Assembly: GCA_032622095.1 (NCBI GenBank)
Contig: CP136068.1
Coordinates: 5,743,314-5,807,313, forward strand
DNA from: Siphonodentalium dalli
Taxonomy: Eukaryota > Mollusca > Scaphopoda > Gadilida > Siphonodentaliidae
Direction: 5' to 3'
Length of the DNA: 64,000 bases
The position numbers were made by a program, and so were the translations under genes. Each line of letters starts with the position of its first letter. Within the stretch, counting starts at the first letter, position 1. Shown piece by piece: positions 46,840 through 57,790 of this stretch. The notes under the pieces are model-generated. The model worked only from the letters and a program-made list of their open reading frames with translations. It made no database searches and was not told the DNA's origin.

Positions 46840-49502
46840 AGAGGGAGGTCAATATGGTAGCCCGTGAGTTACTGCATGGTCATAGGTGATGTGAATAGGT
46901 ATACATGGAGTTATTTTATGGTCATGAATGATGTGAATAGATATACAAGGAATGTCTATATAATCGTGAGTGGGATGTCCATTGTGAGATGTATATGTAT
47001 ACAAGTAGTGGCTGTATGGTAATGTGTGAGCTGAATATGTTTACATGGAGTGACTGTATGGTTGTATGGTTATGTGTGGATGTACGGGTAACACGATGTG
47101 GCTGTATAGACAATGATATTGTGTGCGGATATAATGGGAGTAGCTACAATGTCATCTATGTGTTGTTTATGTACATGTATATATGGAGTGACTATGGTCA
47201 TGGGTGGTTTGTATACAGCTATGCTCTAATTAATCGACCCTCCTTAACGAGGTTGACATGCGGTATGACCGCGGTGTAATACCGCGGTCGGGCGGTGTAA
47301 TACCGCCTGACCGCGGTGTAATACCGCCTGACCGCGGTGTAATAACGCCTGACCGCGGTGTAATACCGCCTGACCGCGGTGTAATAACGCCTGACCGTGG
47401 TGTAATAACGCCTGACCGCGGTGTAATAATGCCTGACCGCGGTGTAATAACGCGGTCAGCCGCGGTATTGAAAACGCGAGTAACCGCGTGGTCGCGGTTG
47501 AGTTTTTGGTGCCACTACCGCTGTGTAAGTTTAAACCACAGTAAAACCTAGCGTCCGTATTGCAACTGATTAAGAATTAAAATGGCTTTTCGGTTCGAGC
47601 AAGATAATTATGCGATCGCCATGTGCAAATTTCACCGACACAAAAATCATTTGGCTCAAGGAATTACGTGGGGACGTCAACCATTGAAGACGTCAGTACT
47701 CTAAAATAAATTTATAATGAATGTAAGGTCAGTTTCTTAATATATTGACACAAATTATAGGCCAACCTGAACAAGACAGATCGAAATTCTTACCTTGAGT
47801 CTTCCAAAAGAAAAAGCAGATTTTTATCGGCAGATTATTCGAACGCGGTTGACACGGGGAATGACCGCGGTGTAAGGCGGTCGCGGAAAATACTACCGCG
47901 GTGTACGCCGGTATCGGTCTAGATTACCGCGGTGGACTTCCAACACGACCGCGGTCAGATACCGCGTGTCACCGCGCATTGCGGTGTATTACCGCAGTGT
48001 ACTACCGCATGGCCGTGGTGTACTACCGTATGACCGCGGTGTACTACCGCATGGCCGCGGTGTACTACAGCATGACCGCGGTGTAGTGGCGTATGACCGC
48101 GGTCATGACCGGCCCATAACCTCGTTAAATGGGTCGATTAATTAGAGCATAGCTGTATGTGTATATTTGGTGGCTGCATTGTCACATGTGGGTGAAAATG
48201 TATACATGTGTTGTCTGTGTGATCATGGGTGGGGTATATGGATACATAGGGAGTGGTTAGATGAATATGTGTAATGTGTACAGGTATACATGGAGTGACA
48301 GCACGGTCATGAATATACATGTCTGAGTATAGCTGGGTGGTCGTTGGCGAGCGTGTAGGTATATAGAGAGCTGGTAATGGGTGGGATGTATATTTATATA
48401 TGTCGTGGATGTATATTGTCATTGGTGGATGTATAGGTATACAGGGAGTAACTGTATGATCATGGATGGCGTGTATGAGTACACAGCGAGTGACTGAATT
48501 GTCATGTGTGGGGTGTATATAAAAGTCTGGAATGTATAATTGATCATGTGTGAGAAGTATTGGTACACCTGGATGGACTTTATTGTCATTGGTGATGTGT
48601 ATATGTACACATGAAGTGACTCTATGGTCATGTGTGTTGCATATGTATATATCGAGTGGCTATATGGCCATGGGTATGGTGAATAGGTATACAGGGAGTG
48701 ACTGTGTGGCAATTAATGAAATGAATAGGTGTACAAGGAGTGACCGTGTGATCACCAATGTGGTGAATATGTATACATGGAGTGAAATGGGTCAGGTGTA
48801 GCAGTATACCTGGTGTGCATGTATGGTGACTCATTGTCATATGTTATGTGTACGAGTATACGCCAAGTGGTCGTATGGTCAAGGGCGAGGGGTATATGTA
48901 TAGCATGTGTGACTATATGACCATTGGTGAGGTGCATATGTATACCTGGAGTGACTCTATGGTCATGCGTGGGATGTATATGTTTATCTTTAGTGGCTAT
49001 TTCGCAATAATGTTTGGCGTGGCGAGTAGATATACAGGGATTGACTGTATGACCAATGGTGATGTGAATATGTGTACCTGTAGTGACTATGATCATGAAT
49101 GTGGTGAATACAGGGAGTGGCTATATGGTCATGGGTCAGGTGTAACAGTTTACCTGGTGTACATGTATGTTGACCCATTACTGTGTGGGGTGTATGGGTA
49201 TACACAAGTGTGGTTATATGACCATTGGTGAGGTGCATATGTATACATGGAGTGACTCTATGGTCATGTGTGGGGTGTATATGTATACATTGAGTGGCTA
49301 TTTGGCCATCATGTGTAACATAGGTACACATGGAGTGACTGTATGGCCAATGGTGAGGTCAATAGGTATACAATGATTGACTGTGATCATGAATGTGATG
49401 AATATGTATACATATAGTGGCGATACGGTCATGGGTCAGGTGTAAGAGGTATACCTGGTGTGCATGCATTGTTATTGACAGATGTATGGTCATGTGTGGT
49501 GT
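46840..49502 (+). repeat. 42-bp GTATACATGGAGTGACT-type minisatellite array
   Basis: Degenerate units of ~41-42 bp: GTATACATGGAGTGACT, then CTATGGTCATG and TGTGGGGTGTATAT variants. Neighbouring AGTGACT/AGTGGCT anchors at 49251, 49293 and 49334 are 42 and 41 bp apart. The array covers ~1.7 kb outside the inserted element at 47216-48155. The many Thr/His-rich ORFs on the minus strand and Tyr/Met/Thr-rich ORFs on the plus strand are satellite shadows, not genes. Confidence 0.85.
47216..48155. mobile_element. 940-bp TIR element with ACCGCGGT arrays
   Basis: The left CAGCTATGCTCTAATTAATC and the right end read inward CAGCTATGCTCTAATTAATC are identical, continuing through GACCC and TTAACGAGGTT (~42 bp). 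TA flanks both sides (47214-47215 and 48156-48157) inside the minisatellite. From 47262 a ~21-bp unit (TGACCGCGGTGTAATA plus CGCC) repeats about nine times; the right side (47840-48115) has similar units. It is a shorter relative of 31219-33836. The ORF with repeated 'PDRGVI' is a product of this array, not a gene. Confidence 0.88.
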
Positions 49503-49510
49503 GCAGGGAT

Positions 49511-50582
49511 CAGAGCTGTTAAGTTACACGGATTGACCGTGAGACTCACGGAATCCCACGGCAATTCCGCAAACACGGATTACCCCTAATATCTCCCGGA
49601 TTCATCAAAACCCCGCATTAAAAATTCCAAAACGAAGTTTTTTTTTTTTTTTAAATTCGTGCATTTGTGGGGATTTCCCAAATGACATGGATTTCCGGTA
49701 CCGTAAATACTCACACATTAACATTCAATTAATGTACCAGTCGGTAACTTTTGATGTTCCCTCTTATTGAAGATTGATCAGTGGTGAACTGTGACTGGTA
49801 TTAATTGATTTTCACACTCTGGAGAAGCCACACGTATAAAGCGTGTTGTTATAGTATACAATACGCACAATCACAAGTGCACACTTGTATTGTGAGGTCC
49901 CATTGATGAACATTTCTAAGTAACGGATACTTTATGATTTAAGTTCACTGATTAGTGATAATCTTGTTTTCACAAGAAGGCAAAGGGGCCTATATTAATC
50001 CAACTGATGGCGTTTATGTCATATCTGTCTGGTATACATCTCAAAATGTCTGTCGAACCGTCCAAAAAACGTGCCCGTTATGAGTCAAAATTTAAATATT
50101 CATGGATCAGTGACATGCCATGGATTACTAAAAGTGATAGAAACGAAAATACAGCATGTTGCAAAGTTTGTAACGCACATTTCAGTGTGAGCCACGGTGG
50201 CAAAAATGATGCAGTTAGACATGGACAATCTGTGGTCATTGGGTCAACGCAGTGCAAATATTACGGTAGAAGGGAGAAAACTGTATATGCTTTTAACAGG
50301 AAACAGGAAGTTAAGCATGCCGGATTTCGCCGTGTATTATTTTTATATAAACAATTAAACATGCACGTATCTCCCACTCACAGCAGCTCTATTACAGTTA
50401 CCAACAGGACATTCATTACCATTTATATAAAGTGTATATATTTATAAAATAAACACACAAATAGAAACTCATTAAAACTATGTAATCTTCATCATAAAAT
50501 GATTTTTGGAACACGACCATTTTTGGGCAGAACTCACGAAAAAAATCTCCCGGATTGACATTTTGAAAACTTAACATGTTTG
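49511..50582 (+). mobile_element. hAT element carrying a BED zinc-finger remnant
   Basis: Flanked by the 8-bp duplication GCAGGGAT (49503-49510 and 50583-50590) within the 42-bp minisatellite. Ends are CAGAGCTGTTAAGTT at the left and CAAACATGTTAAGTT read from the right (three mismatches in 15). Both subterminal zones have ATCTCCCGGATT in direct orientation. At 1072 bp it is an internally deleted derivative of an autonomous hAT. Confidence 0.88.
50046..50240 (+). pseudogene. BED-type zinc finger of a hAT-like transposase, truncated
   Basis: The frame starting at ATG 50046 has a basic N-terminus ('SKKRARYESKFKYSW') and 'MPWITKS', then 'CCKVCNAHFSVSHGGKNDAVRH'-like residues. Those give the aromatic W..F/W pair, the C-x2-C pair and the first His of a BED finger. 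The second His pair member and the transposase (RNase-H fold and dimerisation regions) are absent, because the sequence after 'RHGQS' stops resembling the family although the frame stays open to about 50445. BED fingers bind the ends of hAT elements. Similar BED-containing proteins have been domesticated in animals, but here the finger sits inside a bounded element. Confidence 0.75.
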
Positions 50583-50740
50583 GCAGGGATATACACAGGT
50601 ACGGCTGTGTGGTGATGGGTGAGGTGTATGTTTATAAAGCGAGCGACTATATTGTCATATGTGTGTTGTTTATTTGTATTTGGAGTGACTGTATGGCCCT
50701 GGGGGGTTGTACATGTGTACCTCGGGTGGCCATCGCTTTC
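50583..50740 (+). repeat. 42-bp minisatellite, right remnant
   Basis: It resumes after the hAT element, with phrases like ATACACAGGTACGGCTGTGTGG and GGAGTGACTGTATGGCCCTG, and fades at about 50735. Confidence 0.75.
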
Positions 50741-50779
50741 CACAATAACTCAATGATATGTTACTTGATATAGAGAGCA

Positions 50780-52150
50780 CATCAGAGAGTCATCCTTGGT
50801 GGCGTTTATGCACAATGGAGGAAATGATAAATGATTTTCCTGACTATAGTTGATAAATGTTTATGCTAATGGGCAACAGTAGCCACATATTATGGTCCCT
50901 CTCAGTTACGTTTCAAAGTTCTGCCCATTTATTTTCAAAAACTTGGCCAGAACCCCAAAAGACTTTTTCGGCACAATTGTACACTGCAAATTTTTAAATT
51001 AAATGATCGTGCTTCATAATGTACAGTGACAACCAGAATATAAAATGTAGTTGCCAGTCGATTAACTAACGTGTATAATAACAAAGTTAGTCACACTTTG
51101 CTACCTTTTCGGAACAGTAGATAATTATGTTCCGGATATATGTAAAAATCAAATTTTTACCCAATTTAGTTGCCATTTTAGAAGCCATCTTGAGTAATTT
51201 GGTCATTAAACACCTTAATGTGACACATTTAAGATAGATGAAAACAATATACACCTTTCATGCCAAACATAGTTACAGTTTACTTGCAAAATATGGTTCA
51301 AACCTGAGAAGAGATGTTTTGCCGATATTTATGTCACGTTTGTGAGAGTGAAATCCAATATTTATGGTAATGTCTTTGTTACAATAGTTAGTAACAATGT
51401 ATAGAAGGCAGAATAGCCAATTTCACTCATCAACCACAAATTGTAAGTGATTCCAGGGCACACTGGGGCAATAGTTTTCCATATTTTGGCGGCCATTTTG
51501 GTGGCCATTTTGATCCAAAGTAACAACTTGTGTTCCTATGAATTGGAGTATCCATGTATAATGGTATTCCTCATTTACATTCCACAGTTGTGCTCATTCT
51601 TTGTTGAAATTTGACCAGAAACCCAATTGTGATTTTTTGGTGAAATTTTATACAACGCATTCTATAAAATAAAACTTTTGAGGGATCGGAGGCGGCTAGG
51701 ACCCAATAATTGCTTTTTTCATTACCCCAATGATTAGTTAATATAAAAATACAAAAATAAGGTCATAATCCTCAACCAGTTCCAAACAGCAGAAACTGAT
51801 CTAGAAGATATGACTGAAAAATAGTCATATTTTCTACTTCCGGTGGCCATTTTGAATATATAAAATTTATTCATACCTATAAATAAGGACTACTCAATTA
51901 TCAATAGAATAACATGTCACACGACTTAATATCTCATAAACTGCCCGAGTGATTGCGAATTAAAATTTATCAAGTCAGATATTCAATTTTGGTGGCCATC
52001 TTGGATTCAATGGCCTCGAAACATATGAACATTGACAACCTATATGCATCCATGTGCTCGTGGATTGTTATAGAAAACGGCCCTGGTCTATGTTCTCATG
52101 GAAAATAATGAAAACATCGGTATTGTTCATAGTTTAATCATGTTATGCAT
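50780..52150 (-). repeat. Repeat family E in opposite orientation
   Basis: Read on the minus strand, phrases such as GATCCCTCAAAAGTTTTATTTTATAGAA (split), ACCATTGGGATTTCT-like and CTGTTTGGAACTGGTTGAGG match family E at 14510-15292 and 18905-19880. Units are diverged. No gene. Confidence 0.6.
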
Positions 52151-53248
52151 AAGTTCACACACTGTACTTTTTCAGATATATCTTAAAAATAAACGAAAAA
52201 TCATATCATCGGTGTCACTTTAAGAAAACTATGGAGTCAGGTGCCCATGTGATGCTATCTACGCAGACACTTATTATATTCAGTTCGAATGAAACTGAGT
52301 TTGAGAAGATACATACAGTTTTAGTATTAATTTGAGAGAAATATTTCCCTTACCCCCCAATAAGTATTTTATCGCAAAAAATCACAGTAGTTTTATAAAA
52401 ATCGCTATAAAATGAAAAAGCACCCACGCCCGAGTGGCAAACAAGCAGAAAAATGTGTGAACTACAACCCTCTATCTGAAAAACATAGTCGGCAAAAATC
52501 CGCACAGGGGAGGGTGGCCATATGATAGCTCAAGGTCTAATGGGCCCATAAATATTTTCTAAGATTGGCCCTTAAAATATTGAACCCCAAATTGGAGCCC
52601 GTGCCGAAAAACCTAAGTCAGCAAAACATGTGACATGTCCCTTTGATTACAGTACAACTAGCAACCAGCAATTAGCAACTAGCATGTCCCCTTCAGCTTT
52701 CCATCTTTGATTATCACATGATCGCATGCTTTTCAAAGGGTGTTGTTTATAATACCAATATCAGCACATGTGCTAATCTGTGTCGGACTATTGGGACTCT
52801 ATCGGTACGGTTTACTCCAGTACGAGAATACCTATATACCCATAATGCATTCGCCCATTGGTCCACGGGTTATTAAAATCTCCAAAACATCTTACACCTG
52901 TGGCGTAAATAAGCTTCAATTTTGGGAACCCAAATCTTCATGCATCTAGCCAATTTTCGCCCAAAGACGCCCAAATTTTGCGTGCATCCTCGATCGAGCA
53001 TATATACGGTTGATTCATCACAAACTCCTTAATGCGAGCACCCGTTTGGGAGGAGTTGTGTGCACAAGGAATTTTGCGTCATTTTTGAACATTCAGGGCT
53101 GAGGTAACTGTCAATTTTCGACCAGAAAATTTTCACGGCATCGTTATCGGGGTGATGTGCAGATCATGACATGGAAGTTTGGTCGCGATCGGAGAGAATT
53201 ATTTTTTACGACATTGAACACCACTCCCCACGTCGCGATCAATAATCA
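52151..53248. other. Stretch without a supported gene
   Basis: A short AACTAGCAACCAGCAATTAGCAACTAGC run (about 52664-52685) is a local tandem of AGCAAC. No exon or mobile element could be delimited. Confidence 0.35.
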
Positions 53249-54028
53249 GGCCTAAATAAAAAACTTATTTGTTTCCTATTACGGTGCCAAAAAAATCCAG
53301 GTAGGTACATGTAGGTAGGGATATTCTTTTTGTTGGTAATATTTTTTATTTTTCCCCCGAACAGTTAAGAAGTACATTAATGCTTACTCTTTATACTTGT
53401 GTTAAGGCTGTCCATGTATATTGCAAGTAAACAGTTAATGTAGCACAATAATATGATAAGTATTGTCAATGTGAACAAACAAATGCCTCCCAGGCACTCA
53501 ATTATGCAGCTCTCTTGTAATTAATCTCTTAGTTTAGATTGTGGTGGTACATATTCCTCAGAGCACAATATTGACATATCAACAGGCCCAAGACATACAC
53601 CATAATAGGGCTTTTCTATTACTTTATAATAACATAACTTGTATGATATTAATTCAAACCTCACTTAAATATTTGGTCATACACCTCACATATCTCACAT
53701 GCGCCTCAGACACATTGCACAGGGTGTAAATGTTCCTCAGACACCCCTCAACTGCACTGAAAGTCCCACACGGGGCCACACCACACTGAAAATGGTACCA
53801 CAGGCCACATCTTGACTGAGGTATCACACCTCAGCATTCAAATTGGCCCCAACTTTGAAGTTCCTTATACACACTGGCATATGCATGCTTGTAAGTTTGA
53901 TACATGGTACACCCAAACAAACCAGTAGATAATTTCATGTGCTTTTTAGTGCCCATCCCAGAAGGGTGTTTGGTATGGTAGACATGCAGTCATCTTTATA
54001 CTGTCTGTATACACACTAGTAACTATGC

Positions 54029-55576
54029 ATAATAATTGCAGACCTCTTCCAGAGTTCTTTGAACTCAGGCACTGTCCCTTCTGACTGGAAAGTAGCAATT
54101 GTTTCCCCAATATTCAAAAAAGGCTCCAAATCCAAACCTGAAAACTATCGCCCCATCTCACTCACATGTATTCTTAGCAAAACCCTTGAACATATCATAG
54201 TATCCAACATCATGTCCCACCTCAACGAAAAGCAACTACTACATCAAAACCAACATGGATTCCGACCCAAACTAAGCTGTGAAACACAGCTTATCACATT
54301 CATGAATGATATCTTTGAAAACATGACAAAATGGACTCAAACCGATGTAGTTGTCATGGACTTCTCCAAGGCCTTTGATAAAGTGGACCATAGCAGACTT
54401 CTTCTTAAAATGAGACGACTTGGCATAAACATATCCGTTACAAATTGGATTGCCGCCTTCCTATCACATCGGACTCAAAAAGTCCAAGTCAATGGAAAAG
54501 AATCAAAATTTCTTCCCGTACTATCAGGTGTCCCCCAAGGGTCTGTCCTTGGCCCTTGTCTCTTCTTAATCTATATAAATGACCTCCCCACAAACCTCAG
54601 CTGTCAGGCCCGCCTCTTCGCAGACGATACTGTTGTGTATTGTGCTATCTCCTCTAAAAATGACTGTACTATCCTACAAAATGATCTGCACAAACTTGAA
54701 AACTGGGAGAAAGAATGGCTTATGTCATTCAACCCTAGTAAATGCGAAATCATACGAATCGCTCGTAAAGAAAACCCTATTCTCCATGACTACACACTCC
54801 ATAACCAATTACTTAAATCAACAGAAACTACAAAATATCTCGGCGTAACCATCTCAAATGATCTATCATGGAAAACCCACATCACTACCATCACAAATAA
54901 AGCCAATGCTACCCTCAGATTCCTAAGACGTAACGTGAGAACAAAAAACTACAAAACAAAAGCCCTTGCCTACAAAAGATATGTTAGACCACAACTAGAA
55001 TACTGTAGCTCAATATGGGACCCATGGCAGCAGTACCTCTCAGAGAAAGTAGAAATTGTACAGAGACGGGCTGCACGCTACACTCTAAATAGATACAACT
55101 ATGGTAGCGACGACAGAGACAGCATAACTGATCTGCTCCACACACTTAATTGGCAAACCCTCCAACAAAGAAGAATATTCTCCTCTCTAGTCATGCTTTA
55201 CAAAATCCGCCATCAAGATGTAGACATCTCCCTACCATTTGTGCCTACTAGGGGCCACAAGTTCCTCCGTACTGCTAAAGCTGACAGAAACTATCTCGAA
55301 GCTTTCTTTTTTCCACGCACAATCATAAATTGGAACAAACTCCCCCGTGACATATTCTTAAACTGCCACAACACGGACAGTTTCAAATCCGAACTCACAA
55401 AACACATGTTCCCACCTGTAAACAAACAAACAGCTTCTAAATAGTATGAAGCTCCAGTATATTTTAATAAATTATCAAAATAACCAAAAAAATATGCTTT
55501 TATGTTTTTAAATCTCATGCGCCTCCACATAATCCTCAGCACATTGAGGGCGATGGAGTACCAAGTAGATGTAGAT
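54029..55576 (+). mobile_element. 5'-truncated non-LTR retrotransposon (CR1/Jockey-like)
   Basis: The bounds come from comparison with the empty copy at 15293-16437: copy 1 passes straight from ACTAGTAGCTATATAATGCA to TGAACACTATGAATCC, whereas here 1.55 kb intervene. The 3' UTR is short and ends in GTAGATGTAGATG, a duplicated hexamer, rather than poly(A). That fits CR1-type elements, which end in short tandem motifs. The endonuclease and the N-terminus of ORF2 are missing. Confidence 0.8.
54032..55444 (+). CDS. LINE ORF2 fragment: reverse transcriptase
   Basis: An open frame of 470 codons running from the truncation point to TAG at 55444. It has no in-frame ATG at its start, as expected for a 5'-truncated copy. 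It encodes the RT domain from the finger motif 'SDWKVAIVSPIFKKG' through 'NYRPISLTC', 'QHGFRPKLSCETQL', motif A 'VMDFSKAFDKVDH', motif B 'GVPQGSVLGPCLFLIYINDL', motif C 'LFADDTVV' with its catalytic DD, and the thumb 'YLGVTISNDLSW'. The C-terminal region has 'YVRPQLEYCSSIWDP' and 'QRRAARY', typical of CR1/Jockey elements. All catalytic Asp residues are present and no stop or frameshift is seen, so the insertion is recent. Without a promoter or endonuclease it is not autonomous. Confidence 0.92.
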   Translation: MIADLFQSSLNSGTVPSDWKVAIVSPIFKKGSKSKPENYRPISLTCILSKTLEHIIVSNIMSHLNEKQLLHQNQHGFRPKLSCETQLITFMNDIFENMTKWTQTDVVVMDFSKAFDKVDHSRLLLKMRRLGINISVTNWIAAFLSHRTQKVQVNGKESKFLPVLSGVPQGSVLGPCLFLIYINDLPTNLSCQARLFADDTVVYCAISSKNDCTILQNDLHKLENWEKEWLMSFNPSKCEIIRIARKENPILHDYTLHNQLLKSTETTKYLGVTISNDLSWKTHITTITNKANATLRFLRRNVRTKNYKTKALAYKRYVRPQLEYCSSIWDPWQQYLSEKVEIVQRRAARYTLNRYNYGSDDRDSITDLLHTLNWQTLQQRRIFSSLVMLYKIRHQDVDISLPFVPTRGHKFLRTAKADRNYLEAFFFPRTIINWNKLPRDIFLNCHNTDSFKSELTKHMFPPVNKQTASK

Positions 55577-56329
55577 GCATGAACACTATGAATCCTTGAT
55601 TGACTTTTGAGAGGAACTTTAAATTCTGATATAGAAAGTCTTCTACATGTATATTTCTCTCTGACAGATAAGACTTCTTCCCACAAGACATGGGAGTTGA
55701 ACAAACAACTTTACCACAGGCAGGTTTTAAAGAATGCAGATTTATTGGTGAGACTGGGATTCATCTGCAACCACAAATGGACATGTATTTTAAGAGAAGT
55801 AAATTGTTTTTGAAAATTCCATCTAAAATTATTGCTGCTTATATAGTATATAGTATATATTTAACGATATAGATGTGTTTACATGCCAATTACATGCATT
55901 AAAAAAAAAAAAAATTGAAATTTGAAAAAAAAAGTCCAGGTCAGCCCAATTTCGGCAGGTCGGTCGGGTAACCGGAAACAGAGATGTTTTTTTTTTTTGG
56001 CCTCAGGCAAAATTATCAATGCCCACTTTCTAATGTAGGAGTTGTACACACACACAGCAAATTTCAGCATTGTACATTTAGCGATTCCTGAGATATAAGG
56101 AACGCAGAAAAAAAATAATAAAGTAAAATGGAGAAACTTAAAAAGGGACGATAACTCTGTAAACAAACGTTGGGCCGTAATTCGGACACATTTATTTTAA
56201 GTAGCTCTCTGGTGCCTACAATTCCTAGAAATTTCGCGTTCCTACTATCATTGGTTTTATCAGAATTTCCAATTAAACGGAAAACTGTCCCAACAGAAAT
56301 ACAATATACTCCAATATTAAAATATGGAA

Positions 56330-56610
56330 GAATAATCACACAGTGTGGCCTGTAGCCCGCGCCAATGGATTTCATTTTTAAATCCAAGATGGCCACCAGT
56401 GGCCATGTTTTTTGGCGGAATTACCCCAAAATGACTCGTTTCCCCATCTACATGTCAATGTCAACATTCATGACAAATTTCATAAAAATCAGTCCAAAGA
56501 TACGACCTGTAGCCGGCGCCAAGGGAAATTGTCGACGGACACACGCACACATGAACGACGGACACCAACCTATGGCAATAGCTCAAACTTACAAAGTAAG
56601 TTGAGCTAAA
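56330..56610 (+). repeat. Family A element, last unit and 3' end, copy 6
   Basis: One and a half units (CCAAGATGGCCACCAGTGG, CCCCAAAATGACTCG, ACGACCTGTAGCC) run into GGAAATTGTCGACGGACACACG and the 3' end CTTACAAAGTAAGTTGAGCT. It stops ~50 bp from the donor of exon A. Confidence 0.85.
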
Positions 56611-56657
56611 AATGGTGATATTCTAAAGATTCTCCGTCATGCTTGAAAGTTGCTTAC

Positions 56658-56809
56658 CTTAGTTGACTGACAGATATATCCCCCAGAATGCATCATCACA
56701 TCCACGGCATATAAACGGGGGTAATTTCTGTCCCGAATAAGCGATCGCCATTTATCTAATTCATGTGAGGATTGTGTGTAAAGTCTGTTCGGTTCCATAA
56801 TTTAGCAAA
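56658..56809 (-). CDS. Host gene exon A: first coding exon with start codon
   Basis: Minus-strand exon of 152 bp. The acceptor is ATATTTCTGTTTCAG ending at 56810, and the donor is AAG|GTAAGC after 56658. Eleven bases of 5' untranslated sequence precede ATG at 56798, so at least one untranslated exon lies further right. It encodes 47 codons (phase 0 out), including 'SSHELDKWRSLIRDRNYPRLY' shortened here to its key residues W17, R18, Y26 and Y30, and ending 'GGYICQSTK'. No signal peptide or membrane segment: the start is polar, so a cytosolic protein is likely. The next exon in phase is B at 41266. A TATA box or CpG island could not be assigned to the missing first exon. Confidence 0.75.
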
Positions 56810-57269
56810 CTGAAACAGAAATATGTCAGTGTAAAATACAAATGATATAACAGAATTCATGTTCAGAATATATCGCTTTGATAAGTTCATTTCCTATTTT
56901 AGGTAGTAGAATGTATTCTGGGGTACATCTATAGTGTCTCAACTGTTAACACAATAAACAAAAATCCACCATACAAAGTCCATAGTCAGACGCCTGTTCC
57001 TACGGCAGATTTTTCCAATGCCATGTATTTTTGTTTTCCAAATCCATATTTGACGACAAATTATGACTAAAACAATGAATACACACTGAATGAAAATAGA
57101 GCATTAATCAAGTTTCAATATACTGAGCCTATTGTAGTCTCGTCGAAATGGCATTTCTTGGAACCGGGCAAGCACTACATCCCATAACATTAATCGCTTA
57201 ATCATTTTACCTTGAATCACTCAGAGGATGAATGTATGTTTACAGACTGGTATTAACTAAGTGCTTCTT

Positions 57270-57790
57270 AAAACTACTTCTTCTCAAGAACATTCAAGCA
57301 TATTCAGCAGATATTTGTTATGGAGTGTCCTTATGTGACTGGGATTTAGATTTGTTCAAATGGGGTGACCAGGGTGGAGCCAAGGACATAACTATATTCC
57401 TCTATAATAATTCAAGATGGTCAATCAGGGTGGTTTGGGTTATGTCCCTTGATTAGCTAGCCCCTATTTGAACTGGCAGGCCCTTTGAACAAATCTGAAT
57501 CCCAGTCACCAAGGGGCTATCATTACCAAAGCTGACACTATTCGGTTGTGTGGTTCAGGAGAATAAATACTATGGAGGGAAAGAGTTATGTCCCTGGCTT
57601 TGCCCTTATTTGACATGCAGATCCCATTTAAACAAATATGAAGTGTCATACGACAATAGACCCAACAAATAAAAGGTCGCTGACCACGTGTCCCCCCAAA
57701 AAGGTGGCTTTTTAGTAAGGATAGTTTGTGTTTATCTCTGTCAATATTCATCGGACTGTGACCAAATTCAAAATTGGCCTTTGTAGTGAC
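57270..57790. repeat. Family F relative, degenerate
   Basis: GGAGGGAAAGAGTTATGTCCC and TGGCTTTGCCCTTATTTGACAT, plus GTGACTGGGATTTAGATTTG, match units of the array at 23801-25225, in part in inverted order. About three degraded units. Confidence 0.5.

Larger units (their letters stand above)
53249..56002. mobile_element. Harbinger-like non-autonomous element, copy 2, interrupted by a LINE
   Basis: Flanked by TCA on both sides (53246-53248 and 56003-56005). Ends are GGCCTAAATAAAAA at the left and GGCCAAAAAAAAA read from the right. The body 53262-54028 and 55577-55910 aligns closely with 15293-16437, including CAGTTAAGAAGTACATTAATG and CCTCCCAGGCACTCAATTATG. The LINE at about 54029-55576 is absent from copy 1, which shows the empty site. 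The tail with GTCGGTCGGGTAACCGGAAA is shared with 18798-18904. Confidence 0.75.

Noticed and set aside
47258-47551. 97-codon ORF with repeated 'PDRGVI'
   Set aside because: It is produced entirely by the ~21-bp ACCGCGGT array of the TIR element; no start context or splice support.
48138-49331. Several 70-127-codon ORFs rich in His/Thr/Tyr on both strands
   Set aside because: They follow the 42-bp minisatellite, whose period is a multiple of three and lacks stops in several frames.
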